Positions 36,359 through 44,710 of a DNA stretch of 64,000 nt are shown one piece after another. How positions within the stretch are numbered: position 1 is the stretch's first letter; each line of letters opens with the position of its first letter. Source of the stretch: Clostridiales bacterium. Its GTDB lineage: Bacteria; Bacillota; Clostridia; Oscillospirales; Oscillospiraceae. A program made the translations under genes and the position numbers. The notes under the pieces were generated by a model, which was given only the letters and a program-made list of their open reading frames with translations, had not been told where the DNA came from and made no database searches. The stretch spans positions 1 through 64,000 of the forward strand of contig SFIY01000016.1 of the NCBI GenBank assembly GCA_004555205.1, read 5' to 3'.

Positions 36359-37006
36359 TTATATATGAAAACACTTTTGTATGTTTTTGGTATCACCCAG
36401 CACCAAAATGGTGTCGCCCGGTATAAATCTTGTTTCGGGCGCAAAATTCAGATTCATCTTACCGTCGCGTTTAATCGCCATAATATTGATACCGTGCTTT
36501 TTACGCACGTCCGCTTCTATAACGGTTTTTCCGATCCATTTTTCGGGTACGGCAATTTCAAAAATAGAGTGGTCATTATCAAGCTCTATGTAATCGAGGA
36601 TATGGTCGGCGGTATAGCGGATAGCCGTCCAATCGGCAAGCTGCCTTTCGGGATATACGATTTCATCCGCACCGTTTCGCAGAAGGAATTTTGCGTGTAC
36701 ATCCCGTGCCGCACGGGAAACTACCATTTTTGCACCCAATTCCTTTAAAAGAGATGTCGTTTCAAGCGAGCTTTGGAAATCGTCCCCGATTGCGACGATG
36801 CAAACATCAAAATTATTGACTCCCAACGACTCCAGAAACTCCTCATTTGTTGCGTCGCCTATTTGCGCGTTCATAACAAAGGGCAATACCGCATTTACTC
36901 TTTTTTCGTTTTTGTCAACAGCCATAACCTGATGCCGCATCTCGTTAAGCTTCATAGCAATATGCCTGCCAAACCTGCCAAGCCCTATCAGTAAAACAGA
37001 CTTCAT
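36359..37006 (-). CDS. trkA: TrkA/KtrA K+ channel gating subunit
   Basis: 215 aa, the KtrA single-RCK length. N-terminal Rossmann fold with LIGLGRFGRHIAMKL and the acidic ribose-binding strand end AVDKNEKRV; C-terminal TrkA_C domain (FEIAVPEKWIGKTVIEADVRKKHGINIMAI). It forms an octameric ring that gates the membrane subunit. It lies 12 bp after trkH. Intact although its partner is frameshifted. Confidence 0.93.
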   Translation of the reverse strand: MKSVLLIGLGRFGRHIAMKLNEMRHQVMAVDKNEKRVNAVLPFVMNAQIGDATNEEFLESLGVNNFDVCIVAIGDDFQSSLETTSLLKELGAKMVVSRAARDVHAKFLLRNGADEIVYPERQLADWTAIRYTADHILDYIELDNDHSIFEIAVPEKWIGKTVIEADVRKKHGINIMAIKRDGKMNLNFAPETRFIPGDTILVLGDTKNIQKCFHI

Positions 37007-37018
37007 CTTATTTCTCCT

Positions 37019-38337
37019 TTAACCAACCATTATTTTTTCCTGCGGATATTTTGCTGGGTTTGCAGCCGTTTTGGTCATTGCCGCAAATATCAATGTCAGT
37101 CCTCCGACTCTTCCTAAGAACATTAGTACAATCAGAATGAACTGCGAAACAATCCCCAACTGCGAGGTGATGCCAAGCGAAAGCCCCACCGTTCCGATAG
37201 CCGACGCTGTTTCAAACAGTGACGGGAGCAACGGGATATTTTCAAGACGGCTGATGATCATTCCTCCGCCTATAAACAGCCCAATATACAGCAAAAAGAT
37301 AGTTGCCGCACTTTTCACGGTATCGTCGGATATACACCGTTTGAAAAAGTGTGTATCTTCCTTCTTGTGAAACACGGACAGCGCCGATGAAGCCAAAACG
37401 GCGATTGTTGTGGTTTTCATACCGCCTGCCGTTGAACCGGGTGAGCCGCCGATCAGCATCAACAATATAATCAGCATTTGACCCGTCTCACTGAAGGCTG
37501 TTAAATCCGTCGTATTAAAGCCGGCTGTTCTCGGCGTAACAGACTGGAAAAGAGAGGTCAGGATTCTTTCTCCCAGCGGAAGGCTCTGATACTCGAAAAA
37601 ATAATCAGTATTCCCGTCACGGTAAGGATGACCTTGCTTTGCATTCGGTACTTTCTGAAATGAAGCTTGTTGTTTTTTATATCCTCCCAGGTTAAAAAGC
37701 CTATGCCGCCGGTAATAATAAGCGCCATAACCGTGAAGTTGAAAAAAGGCTGCGATGAATAAGAGGTTAATGACGAAAACGGCTCTTTAACGCCGATTAA
37801 GTCAAAGCCTGCGTTGCAAAATGCCGAAACGGAATGGAACAAGGCGTACCATATACCCTTCATCATGCCGAAATCACGGATAAAAGCCGGCAAAAGCAGG
37901 GCTGCTCCAATCAGCTCCATGCACACCGTTATTTTCAGTATAAATTTTGTAAGCCGCACAATGCCGCCGACATGATGTGCACAGACTGCCTCCTGCATAG
38001 TGCTTCTCTGCATCAGCCCTATTTTTCTACCCGAAAAAGCCGCAACCGAAACCGCAACCGTGACAATGCCCATACCGCCGATTTGAATTAACAACAGGAT
38101 CACGCCCTGACCGAACATTGACCAGTATGTAGCGGTATCATGGATCACTAATCCGGTTACGCATACAGCAGAGGTTGCGGTAAACAGTGCGTCCGAAAAC
38201 ACGGCACCTTTACCGTCCCTTGTCGCAACGGGCAGCATTAACAGTATGCTGCCTAAAATGATTACAGACAGAAAACCTAATATAATAATCTGAAACGATG
38301 TAATATGCTTATATTTTAAATGCTGCTGCTTCATCAT
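37019..38337 (-). pseudogene. trkH: TrkH/KtrB K+ transporter, single-base frameshift
   Basis: The N-terminal part (38337 down to about 37600) encodes helices and selectivity-filter loops such as SAVCVTGLVIHDT and HSVSAFCNAGFDLIG. It then hits a frameshift at an A6 run on the plus strand (37596-37601). Reading on in the next frame gives FEYQSLPLGERILTSLFQSV, then TPRTAGFNTTD and LIGGSPGSTAGGMKTTT, the remaining filter regions, to the stop at 37019. One missing base in the homopolymer restores a normal protein of about 439 aa. Either a real pseudogene, a phase-variable tract or a sequencing error. Confidence 0.85.
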
Positions 38338-38449
38338 AACGGATACCTACGCAATCCTGATATCATATTTAGACTGTCTTTAGTTTATCTTAATCTGCAT
38401 TAAATCGGCGTAAGCAAGATAAAGACCATATTAAGATTGCATAAAGGTA

Positions 38450-38479
38450 AAGGCGGAAAAGCCGAAGCTCTTCCGCCTT
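38450..38479 (-). terminator. Hairpin between kdpC stub and trkH
   Basis: aaggcggaaaagc / gctcttccgcctt around CGAA (tetraloop TTCG on the minus strand), directly after the kdpC stop. It would separate kdp from trk transcription. Confidence 0.6.
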
Positions 38480-38486
38480 AAAACTA

Positions 38487-38858
38487 TTACAGAATTCCGT
38501 CCAGCATCAAATTCACTTTAAGAACATTTACTGTTTCTTCTCCGAAGACACCTAAGAACTTAACTTCGGTGCATTTTTTAACAATCTCCCGCACCTCGTC
38601 CTCGGCCATATCGTTTGCTTTTGCGATTCTTGCTACCTGATACTCGGCGGCGGCAGGTGAAATATGCGGGTCAAGTCCGCTGCCCGAGCAGGTTACAAGG
38701 TCAACGGGGATTGCCGTTTTCTCCGTATCGGGGTTAGCCTCCCGCAGTTTTTCCGCACGCTCCCGAACCAAAGCCTCATATTCTTCGCTTGCAGGGGAAA
38801 GGTTAGACGGTGCGGCACACATCAGCGTTTTTCCGCTTTCGTCCTTGTAGAAAGTACG
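38487..38858 (-). pseudogene. kdpC: KdpC 3' stub (K+-ATPase subunit C)
   Basis: The minus-strand frame reads TFYKDESGKTLMC...SNLSPASEEYEAL...IPVDLVTCSGSGLDPHISPAAAEYQVARIAK...NVLKVNLMLDG, the C-terminal two thirds of KdpC. Homology ends at about 38850, where IS1182-type sequence on the opposite strand begins. The membrane helix and start are lost. The open frame continues to 39032 but into antisense transposase sequence. kdpA and kdpB are not in the window. Confidence 0.88.
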
Positions 38859-39190
38859 GTGCCAATGAAAAAGGGCAGAAGCAATACACACCGCATATCC
38901 GGCAGTGGTATCCGGATCTGGTAGAGCAGCTACGAAAAACAGAGCGCGGGAAAAAGATTTATGCACAGCGCAAAGAGACGATTGAACGGGTTTTTGCGGA
39001 TGCAAAAGAAAAGCACGCGATGCGATATACACACCACAGAGGTCTGGCCGCAGTCACGAGATGGGTCAGGCTTAAATATGCTGCCATGAATCTGAAAAAG
39101 CTGGCAAATCGGCGTTGGAAGAACTCCTGTTTTGCCCAAATCCTGCTCGTTTTTACCCCAAAACGCAACCGAACCCCTGCTTTTGCCTGA
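38846..39190 (+). pseudogene. IS1182-family transposase 3' remnant
   Basis: The frame on the plus strand gives YGANEKGQKQYTPHIRQW...RKETIERVFADAKEKHAMRY...TRWVRLKYAAMNLKKLANRRW, the C-terminal part of an IS1182/IS5-like transposase, including the catalytic Glu region (ETIERVFADAKE). The 5' part and left inverted repeat are missing; the element now begins inside kdpC. It forms the right edge of the AT-rich island. Confidence 0.85.
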
Positions 39191-39217
39191 TAAAAACATG
39201 GGTTCTTTGCCAAGCTG

Positions 39218-39251
39218 AAAAAAACGGAAGGCTTGCGCCTTCCGTTTTTTT
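39218..39251. terminator. Bidirectional terminator
   Basis: aaaaaaacggaaggc-ttgc-gccttccgttttttt: perfect 15-bp stem with A/T tracts on both sides, between the transposase remnant and the convergent DMT gene. Confidence 0.9.
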
Positions 39252-40173
39252 ATTGCTTTGTCGTGCGGTTGGCCAGGTAGACACATATCAGAATAATCGC
39301 CACGCCAAGCACCTGCCAGATGCCAAACGGCTCACGAAGCAGGATCAAACCGGCCAGTACGGACACCACCGTTGTCACATTGCTGAAAATGGACGCTTCG
39401 GATACCGATACATGGGCGTTGGTGAAATTCAGCAGCGAATAGGCCACCACCGAGGAGATCACACCGAGAAAGATTACAGCTACCCAAAAGGTGCCGCTAT
39501 GGACAGCGGGTAAAAACACACCGGCCAAATCTTTTGCATTTTGCACCAACGACACCGGCACAAACACCGCCATGCCCACGGTGAACATCACATAGGTGAC
39601 CTCCAGCGGGCGGAAACGCTCGCTTGCCTTGTGGCTGAGTGCATAGTAGGCCACATCGCAGGCGACCGTAAGGAGCAGGAACAGCAGTCCCAGAAACGAC
39701 ACCTTAACCTCGCCGCCCAAATCCACCAGCAGCACGCCGACGACACAAAACAGCGCACACAGCACTTGCCGCAGACACACACGCTCACGCAGGATCAACA
39801 CATCCACCAGAATACACATCACCGGCACCACGGCAATGATCGTGCCCGCTACGGCAGAGGAGGTATAGAGAATGCCGTAGCTTTCAAAAATGAAGTACAG
39901 CGTGGGCTGCACAATGCCCAGCAGCAGCAGTTCACCGATGGGTTTGCCCCGCAGGGAAAAGGCAAACAGCGGCTTGCCGCGGACCTTGCCCACCAGCGCG
40001 TTTACGCCGATCAGCAGCGTCATCACCGCAAAGGACGCGCTGAAGCGAAACGCCAGCAGCACCGTCGGCGGTGCGACCTCCAGCGCCATTTTGGAAAACA
40101 TAAAGCTGAAGCCGAAAATGGTCGACGCGGCCAACGCAGCCAGCAATGCCCATGTGTGCGTTCTGTTTTTCAT
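39250..40173 (-). CDS. EamA/DMT-family transporter
   Basis: 307 aa with ten hydrophobic helices in two EamA repeats (ALAASTIFGFSFMFSKMAL ... YTSSAVAGTIIAVVPV; then VACDVAYYALSHKA ... NVTTVVSVLAGLILLREP). Probable metabolite exporter; the substrate cannot be predicted. RBS gaggggat, own promoter at 40203-40231. GC-rich like the main chromosome, so it lies outside the acquired island. Confidence 0.88.
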   Translation of the reverse strand: MKNRTHTWALLAALAASTIFGFSFMFSKMALEVAPPTVLLAFRFSASFAVMTLLIGVNALVGKVRGKPLFAFSLRGKPIGELLLLGIVQPTLYFIFESYGILYTSSAVAGTIIAVVPVMCILVDVLILRERVCLRQVLCALFCVVGVLLVDLGGEVKVSFLGLLFLLLTVACDVAYYALSHKASERFRPLEVTYVMFTVGMAVFVPVSLVQNAKDLAGVFLPAVHSGTFWVAVIFLGVISSVVAYSLLNFTNAHVSVSEASIFSNVTTVVSVLAGLILLREPFGIWQVLGVAIILICVYLANRTTKQ

Positions 40174-40202
40174 TAAAATCCCCTCGTTTTTTTATTTTAC
40201 TT

Positions 40203-40231
40203 ACTATACCATTGTTTTTTTCGCGTGACAA
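40203..40231 (-). promoter_or_regulatory. Promoter of the DMT gene
   Basis: Minus strand -35 TTGTCA (40226-40231), 17-nt spacer, -10 TATAGT (40203-40208). Confidence 0.75.
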
Positions 40232-40298
40232 GAAGTCCAGGCATTTTTCCGGCTGCACAATCATATACTATCCGGTACGGAAAAAGGAGGGCTTGCGA

Positions 40299-40370
40299 AT
40301 GGAACCATGGAAATCAATGGATGTGGATGACCTGATCTATCAGGATGAATGGGTTATCAGTCAAAGATGA
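40299..40370 (+). CDS. Candidate 23-residue acidic micropeptide
   Basis: MEPWKSMDVDDLIYQDEWVISQR followed by TGA is given here in two parts: MEPWKSMDVDDLI, then YQDEWVISQR. An aaaggagg RBS sits 8 nt upstream and a strong terminator lies right after the stop (40372-40410). A possible -10 (TATACT, 40264-40269) precedes it without a clear -35. The isolated gene with RBS and terminator suggests real expression. No known family recognised. Confidence 0.45.
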   Translation: MEPWKSMDVDDLIYQDEWVISQR

Positions 40371-40371
40371 G

Positions 40372-40410
40372 AAATGCGTCCCGTGCTCTTTTCCGACACG
40401 GGACGCATTT
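40372..40410 (+). terminator. Terminator after the micropeptide
   Basis: 14-bp perfect stem aaatgcgtcccgtg / cacgggacgcattt with an 11-nt loop, then ctttg. It is also a possible end for a leftward transcript from the duplicated promoter at 40480-40567. Confidence 0.8.
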
Positions 40411-40479
40411 CTTTGGGGGAGATGGAAATATCACTTTAGTTAAAAGAAGAAAATACTTTACGCTTTCTTAATAAAAGCA

Positions 40480-40567
40480 TAGCACAGAGAAAAACATCTG
40501 TAAAACGAATATTTTTCATGGAATATATGAAACTTTGTCTTGGTAAGGTATCGCGTTGCGATACAAA
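40480..40567. repeat. Duplicated regulatory module, copy 1
   Basis: This 88-bp stretch matches 40701-40789 along most of its length: tagcacag..., tgtaaaacg-atatttttcat, a TTCAT-N7-ATGAA palindrome (40515-40531), then gcgatacaa. A leftward -35/-10 pair (TTTACA-N17-TATGCT) is retained, but no clear gene lies downstream of it, so this copy may be a remnant. Confidence 0.7.
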
Positions 40568-40570
40568 GGT

Positions 40571-40648
40571 TTACTTTTTGACACGGCTTACAATGGCGGT
40601 CACAACAAGGATCGCAGCCGGCACAAGAAGCAGATAATCCAAGATCAT
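40571..40648 (-). CDS. Candidate 25-residue membrane peptide
   Basis: MILDYLLLVPAAILVVTAI plus VSRVKK: a single predicted membrane helix with a basic C-terminal end. RBS gagaggagcg lies 6-8 nt upstream, and a good promoter (TTTACA-N17-TAAGAT, 40697-40725) overlaps the LysR-type operator. It is transcribed divergently from the LysR gene, the usual arrangement for a LysR target. It resembles small membrane regulators such as KdpF only in size. Unknown function. Confidence 0.5.
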   Translation of the reverse strand: MILDYLLLVPAAILVVTAIVSRVKK

Positions 40649-40696
40649 AGCCTGCGCTCCTCTCTGTAAAATTTTTGATCCGATCGGGTTATGTTT

Positions 40697-40725
40697 ATCT
40701 TAGCACAGTACAATACATTTGTAAA
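40697..40725 (-). promoter_or_regulatory. Promoter of the membrane peptide
   Basis: Minus strand -35 TTTACA (40720-40725), 17-nt spacer, -10 TAAGAT (40697-40702). Confidence 0.65.
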
Positions 40726-40789
40726 ACGCATATTTTTCATCCAAATGATGAAAAATTGTTTGCATAAAATACAGCGATGCGATACAATA
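40701..40789. repeat. Duplicated regulatory module, copy 2 with LysR-type operator
   Basis: Counterpart of 40480-40567. It contains TTCAT-ccaaatg-ATGAA (40736-40752) inside a longer inverted repeat atttttcat / atgaaaaat, placed between divergent promoters. This is the expected site of a LysR-type operator. Confidence 0.7.
40760..40788 (+). promoter_or_regulatory. Promoter of the LysR gene
   Basis: -35 TTGCAT (40760-40765), 17-nt spacer, -10 TACAAT (40783-40788). Confidence 0.7.
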
Positions 40790-40806
40790 GACGCCGAGGT
40801 GATTTT

Positions 40807-41697
40807 ATGAGCATCACAAAGTATCAGATCTTTGTCCGCACAGCCATATGCGGCAGCTTTACCAAGGCGGCGGAGCAGCTTGGGTTTACCCAGTCGGGTA
40901 TCAGCCACGCCATTGCATCGTTGGAGGACGAATTGGGTCTGCAGTTGATGGCACGCGGCCGCGGCGGCGTCAGCCTGACCGCTGACGGGCGGACCTTGCT
41001 GCCCTATTTCGAGCAGCTTTGCGCCATGCAGCACCAATTGGAGGAAAAAGCACACGACCTGCAGGGTTTGGAGATCGGTCTGGTGCGCGTGGGTACTTTT
41101 ACCAGCGTGTCGATACAGTGGATGCCCCACATCCTGAAATCCTTCCACGAGCTGTATCCCCACATTGAATTTGAGTTGATGCAGGGCGATGACAGTGAAA
41201 TTGAACGCTGGGTCAGTGAGGGCCGCGTGGACTGCGGCTTTATCAGCCTGCCCGGCAACCTGAAGCTGCCTGCGTGGCCGCTGTACCGGGATCAGTGGAA
41301 GGTGATCACCGCCTGCGATCATCCTCTGGCCGGCCGCGAGCCGTTCCCCATGCAGGCACTGGCCACACAGCCCTTCATTCAATTAGATGAGGGCAACGAC
41401 TATGAGGTGCACGCCGTGCTGGACGCATTGGACATCGTGCCCAACACGCAATATACCGTGCGGGAGGATATGACCATCATGGCGATGGTGTCCAGCGGAT
41501 TGGGGATCAGCGTGATGCCGGAGCTAATGCTGCAAAACGCCAGCTATCCGCTGGCACAGAGTCATATGTCCCAGCTGTTTTACCGTACAATCGGCGTTTG
41601 CGTCAAGGATGAAGACGCATGCTCTGCCTCTACCATGCGCTTTATTGAGCATGTGCGTCATTGGGTCGGCAGTCACTATGCCGAGAAAAACAGATAG
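40807..41697 (+). CDS. LysR-family transcriptional regulator
   Basis: 296 aa from MSITKYQIFVRTAICGSFTKAAEQLGFTQ in outline: the N-terminal winged helix has AAEQLGFTQSGISHAIASLE. A C-terminal effector domain spans about residues 90-290 (VRVGTFTSVSIQWMPHIL, SGLGISVMPELML). RBS gaggtg. It is divergent from a 25-aa membrane peptide and 11 bp upstream of a glycerate kinase, so both are candidate targets. Effector unknown. Confidence 0.92.
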   Translation: MSITKYQIFVRTAICGSFTKAAEQLGFTQSGISHAIASLEDELGLQLMARGRGGVSLTADGRTLLPYFEQLCAMQHQLEEKAHDLQGLEIGLVRVGTFTSVSIQWMPHILKSFHELYPHIEFELMQGDDSEIERWVSEGRVDCGFISLPGNLKLPAWPLYRDQWKVITACDHPLAGREPFPMQALATQPFIQLDEGNDYEVHAVLDALDIVPNTQYTVREDMTIMAMVSSGLGISVMPELMLQNASYPLAQSHMSQLFYRTIGVCVKDEDACSASTMRFIEHVRHWVGSHYAEKNR

Positions 41698-41708
41698 GGG
41701 GCAAGGGT

Positions 41709-42935
41709 ATGTCACTGCGGCAGGATTGCGAGTTTATTGTGCAGGAAGCCATTCGTCATGTGCTGCCGGGCGAAGCCGTCAAGCGCGCCCTGACAGGCAA
41801 AAGCTTTTCCTCCGGACGCCTGCTCCTTGTGGCGGCAGGCAAGGCGGCATGGTCCATGGCACACGCGTCTTACGAAGTCCTGGGTGCGAGGATTGACGGG
41901 GGCATCGTTATTACCAAGTACGGGCACAGCGGCGGCGCCATCGGCAATCTCACCATTTGCGAGGCGGGCCATCCCGTGCCGGATGAGAACAGCTTCCGCG
42001 CCACCGAACGCGCCCTTGCCATGACCGCGCACCTCACCGCGGAGGATACGGTGCTGTTCCTGCTGTCCGGCGGCGGCAGCGCCCTGTTTGAATCGCCTGC
42101 CGTGGCGCCGCAGGAATTACAGCACATCACCGCCCAATTGCTCGGCTGCGGTGCGGACATTGTGGAGATCAACACGCTCCGCAAGCGGCTCTCCCGGGTG
42201 AAAGGCGGGCGGTTTGCCCGGCACTGTGCCCCTGCCGGAGTTGAGACCATCGTGCTTTCCGATATTGTCGGCGATCCGTTGGATATGATCGCCTCCGGCC
42301 CTGCCTGCCCCGACAGCAGCACCTGTGCCGACGCCATGCGCATTGCCGGGAAATATGGGCTGGCGCTGTCGGAGGAGGCGAGAAGCTGCCTGCAGACGGA
42401 AACGCCGAAATTCCTCGGCAATGTGAACACCGTTATCACCGGCAGCGTGCGGGAGCTGTGCCGCGGCGCGGCGGCGGCCTGCGCCGCACGGGGATATGAA
42501 CCGACGCTGCTGACGGACTGCCTCACTTGTCAGGCCCGGGAGGCGGGACGCTTTTTAGCCGCCGTTGCCAAGACCCACCATGGCGGTAAAAAGCGCGCCT
42601 TTATTGCCGGCGGTGAAACGGTGGTGCATGTGACAGGCCGTGGCAAAGGCGGACGCAATCAGGAGTTGGCCCTTGCCGCCGCGGAGGGGATCGCGGGACT
42701 TGCCGATGTGGCCGTGTTTTCCGTAGGCTCGGACGGCACAGACGGCCCTACCGACGCGGCAGGCGGCTATGTGGATGGCAGCACCGCTGCCGTCCTGGCG
42801 GCGCAGAATGTGTCAATCGACGCAGTGCTGCGCAACAACGACGCCTATCACGCGCTGGCGCTTACCGATGGACTGCTTATCACAGGCGCCACCGGTACCA
42901 ATGTGAACGACGTTTCCGTTGTATTGATCGGATAA
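41709..42935 (+). CDS. Glycerate 2-kinase (MOFRL/GckA type)
   Basis: 408 aa from MSLRQDCEFIVQEAIRHVLPGEAVK; RBS gggggcaaggg. DUF4147 N-terminal domain with VAAGKAAWSMAHA and LLSGGGSALF, and the MOFRL C-terminal domain (GKGGRNQELALAAAEGI, SVGSDGTDGPTDAAGGYVD). It phosphorylates D-glycerate, feeding glycolysis. It follows the LysR gene closely, suggesting a regulator-target pair; transport or tartronate genes are not seen. Confidence 0.9.
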   Translation: MSLRQDCEFIVQEAIRHVLPGEAVKRALTGKSFSSGRLLLVAAGKAAWSMAHASYEVLGARIDGGIVITKYGHSGGAIGNLTICEAGHPVPDENSFRATERALAMTAHLTAEDTVLFLLSGGGSALFESPAVAPQELQHITAQLLGCGADIVEINTLRKRLSRVKGGRFARHCAPAGVETIVLSDIVGDPLDMIASGPACPDSSTCADAMRIAGKYGLALSEEARSCLQTETPKFLGNVNTVITGSVRELCRGAAAACAARGYEPTLLTDCLTCQAREAGRFLAAVAKTHHGGKKRAFIAGGETVVHVTGRGKGGRNQELALAAAEGIAGLADVAVFSVGSDGTDGPTDAAGGYVDGSTAAVLAAQNVSIDAVLRNNDAYHALALTDGLLITGATGTNVNDVSVVLIG

Positions 42936-42944
42936 GCATAAAAA

Positions 42945-42972
42945 AGGCCGTCGACTGAAAAGTCGACGGCCT
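42945..42972. terminator. Convergent terminator
   Basis: aggccgtcgact-gaaa-agtcgacggcct, 12-bp perfect stem with A5 left and T-rich right flanks, between glycerate kinase and the pyrophosphatase. Confidence 0.9.
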
Positions 42973-42981
42973 GTTGCTTTT

Positions 42982-44592
42982 TTAGCCCCACAGGGCGGTG
43001 AGCATGGGGATGATCTGCTTTTTACGGGACATGACGCCCGGCAAAAACAGGGTGTTGTCCTTCGGCTCCACATCGAAGGCACGGCGGATGGTATCGTCGT
43101 TGCCCACGAACAGAAGCTGCGAGCCTTCCTTCAGCACATCGGTGAACATCAAAATGGTCATGTCGTAACCGTGCTCCTTCTGTGCCCGCTGCATCACCGT
43201 GAGAAATTCCTCCTTGCGCTCCAGCATCTTCAGCGAGTCAATGCAGGTGATCTGGCCCACGCCAAGCACCTGACCGGCAATGTGAAATTCCTTAAAATCG
43301 CTGCGCAGCAGCTCACCGGCGCTCTTATGCTCGGTCGCGTCGGCAGAGAACAGGTCCCTGCCCAGCTCCTCCAGCGAAATATGGGCAATGTGCGCCAGAC
43401 GCTCGGCCATGGCAATGTCCCGCGGCGTGCAGGTGGGTGACTTGAACATGACCGTGTCGGCCAGAATGGCCGCCGCCATCAGGCCCGCCATGTTCGGCGA
43501 CGGCATGACGCCATGCTCCTGAAACATGCCGGTGATAATGGTGGTGGTGCTGCCCACCGGCTCGTTGCGCATGCGCACCGGCTGCGAGGTCTGAATATCC
43601 GCCAGACGGTGGTGGTCGATGATCTCCAGAATCTCCGCCTGCTCCAGACCGGACACGGCCTGAGACATCTCGTTATGGTCCACCAGCACCACCCGCTTAC
43701 GGCGGGGACGCAGCAGGTGATAGCGCGACAGCGTGCCCACCACATGATCGTTTTCATCCAGCACCGGATAGCAGCGGAAACGGCTTTTCAGCACCACTTC
43801 CTTCACATCGTCAATATAGTCGTCCAGATGGAAGCAGACCAGATTCTCCGTGTGGCAGGGGCGGGAGATGGGGATGGCCTGATAGATCAGGCGGGATACG
43901 CGGCTGGCGTCAAAGGGCGTGGAGATGACGCAGGTATTCCCTGCGCCCTCCAGCCACTGCGGCTCCACCTCGCACTGGCACAGAATCACGGCGCTTACGC
44001 CGATATCCAGTGCCCGGCGGATAATATCCGGCTGGCTGCCGCACAGCACGATGGTATCGGGTGAGGAGAACAGCAGATTTTCGCAGCTTTGCGGCAGGGC
44101 AATGCTGACATGGCCGGACAGCGTATCGGTCATGTTGCCATCGCTGACGATCCGGCCCTCCAGCACGCTGAGCAGATTGAACAGCGGCACCTCATCCACA
44201 TGGGGCTCGCTGATGGTCTTCATGCTGTAGGTGGCAATGTCACCGGCGGACAGCGTGCCGTACAGAGAGCCGTCCTCGTTGACCACGGGGATGACAGAGA
44301 TCCTCTGCTCGCGCATAATGTGCCATGCCCGGTCCATCGTCACACTGGCGTGCAGTGCCGGCGGCGTATCGTAGTCCAGATCCTGCACCTGCGTGCGTAC
44401 ATTCTTCACAAAACGCGGGGCGTCAAAATGAAAACGGTCCAGCATACGGCGCGTTTCATCACTGACCTGCCCCAGACGGGCGGCCGCATACTCGCGGTCT
44501 CCCAGTGCGTTGCGCAGTGCCGCATATGCCATGGCAGACACAATGGAATCGGTATCCGGATTGCGGTGGCCAACCACGAAAATCTCGTTCAT
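42982..44592 (-). CDS. ppaC: CBS/DRTGG-containing manganese-dependent inorganic pyrophosphatase (family II)
   Basis: 536 aa. DHH-family catalytic domain split by regulatory domains: FVVGHRNPDTDSIVSAMAYA at the N-terminus; first CBS (about 70-125); DRTGG-like region (about 140-245); second CBS (about 250-300). The catalytic core then resumes with VLVDHNEMSQAV, IIDHHRLAD, GSTTTII and a C-terminal DHHA2 domain (SRKKQIIPML). This is the nucleotide-regulated Clostridial type, which hydrolyses PPi and is controlled by adenine nucleotides or diadenosine polyphosphates in relatives. Confidence 0.92.
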   Translation of the reverse strand: MNEIFVVGHRNPDTDSIVSAMAYAALRNALGDREYAAARLGQVSDETRRMLDRFHFDAPRFVKNVRTQVQDLDYDTPPALHASVTMDRAWHIMREQRISVIPVVNEDGSLYGTLSAGDIATYSMKTISEPHVDEVPLFNLLSVLEGRIVSDGNMTDTLSGHVSIALPQSCENLLFSSPDTIVLCGSQPDIIRRALDIGVSAVILCQCEVEPQWLEGAGNTCVISTPFDASRVSRLIYQAIPISRPCHTENLVCFHLDDYIDDVKEVVLKSRFRCYPVLDENDHVVGTLSRYHLLRPRRKRVVLVDHNEMSQAVSGLEQAEILEIIDHHRLADIQTSQPVRMRNEPVGSTTTIITGMFQEHGVMPSPNMAGLMAAAILADTVMFKSPTCTPRDIAMAERLAHIAHISLEELGRDLFSADATEHKSAGELLRSDFKEFHIAGQVLGVGQITCIDSLKMLERKEEFLTVMQRAQKEHGYDMTILMFTDVLKEGSQLLFVGNDDTIRRAFDVEPKDNTLFLPGVMSRKKQIIPMLTALWG

Positions 44593-44652
44593 AAGCTGCT
44601 CCTTTTCCCCGCGTATCTGATCAAAAAATCAGCGGTAATTCATCATAAAGTC

Positions 44653-44681
44653 ATTGTATCAGAGCCAACAGGGAAAAACAA
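44653..44681 (-). promoter_or_regulatory. Promoter of the pyrophosphatase gene
   Basis: Minus strand -35 TTGTTT (44676-44681), 17-nt spacer, -10 TACAAT (44653-44658). Confidence 0.7.
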
Positions 44682-44710
44682 GCCGTTTTATTGACAAAGA
44701 TGTGCTTATC

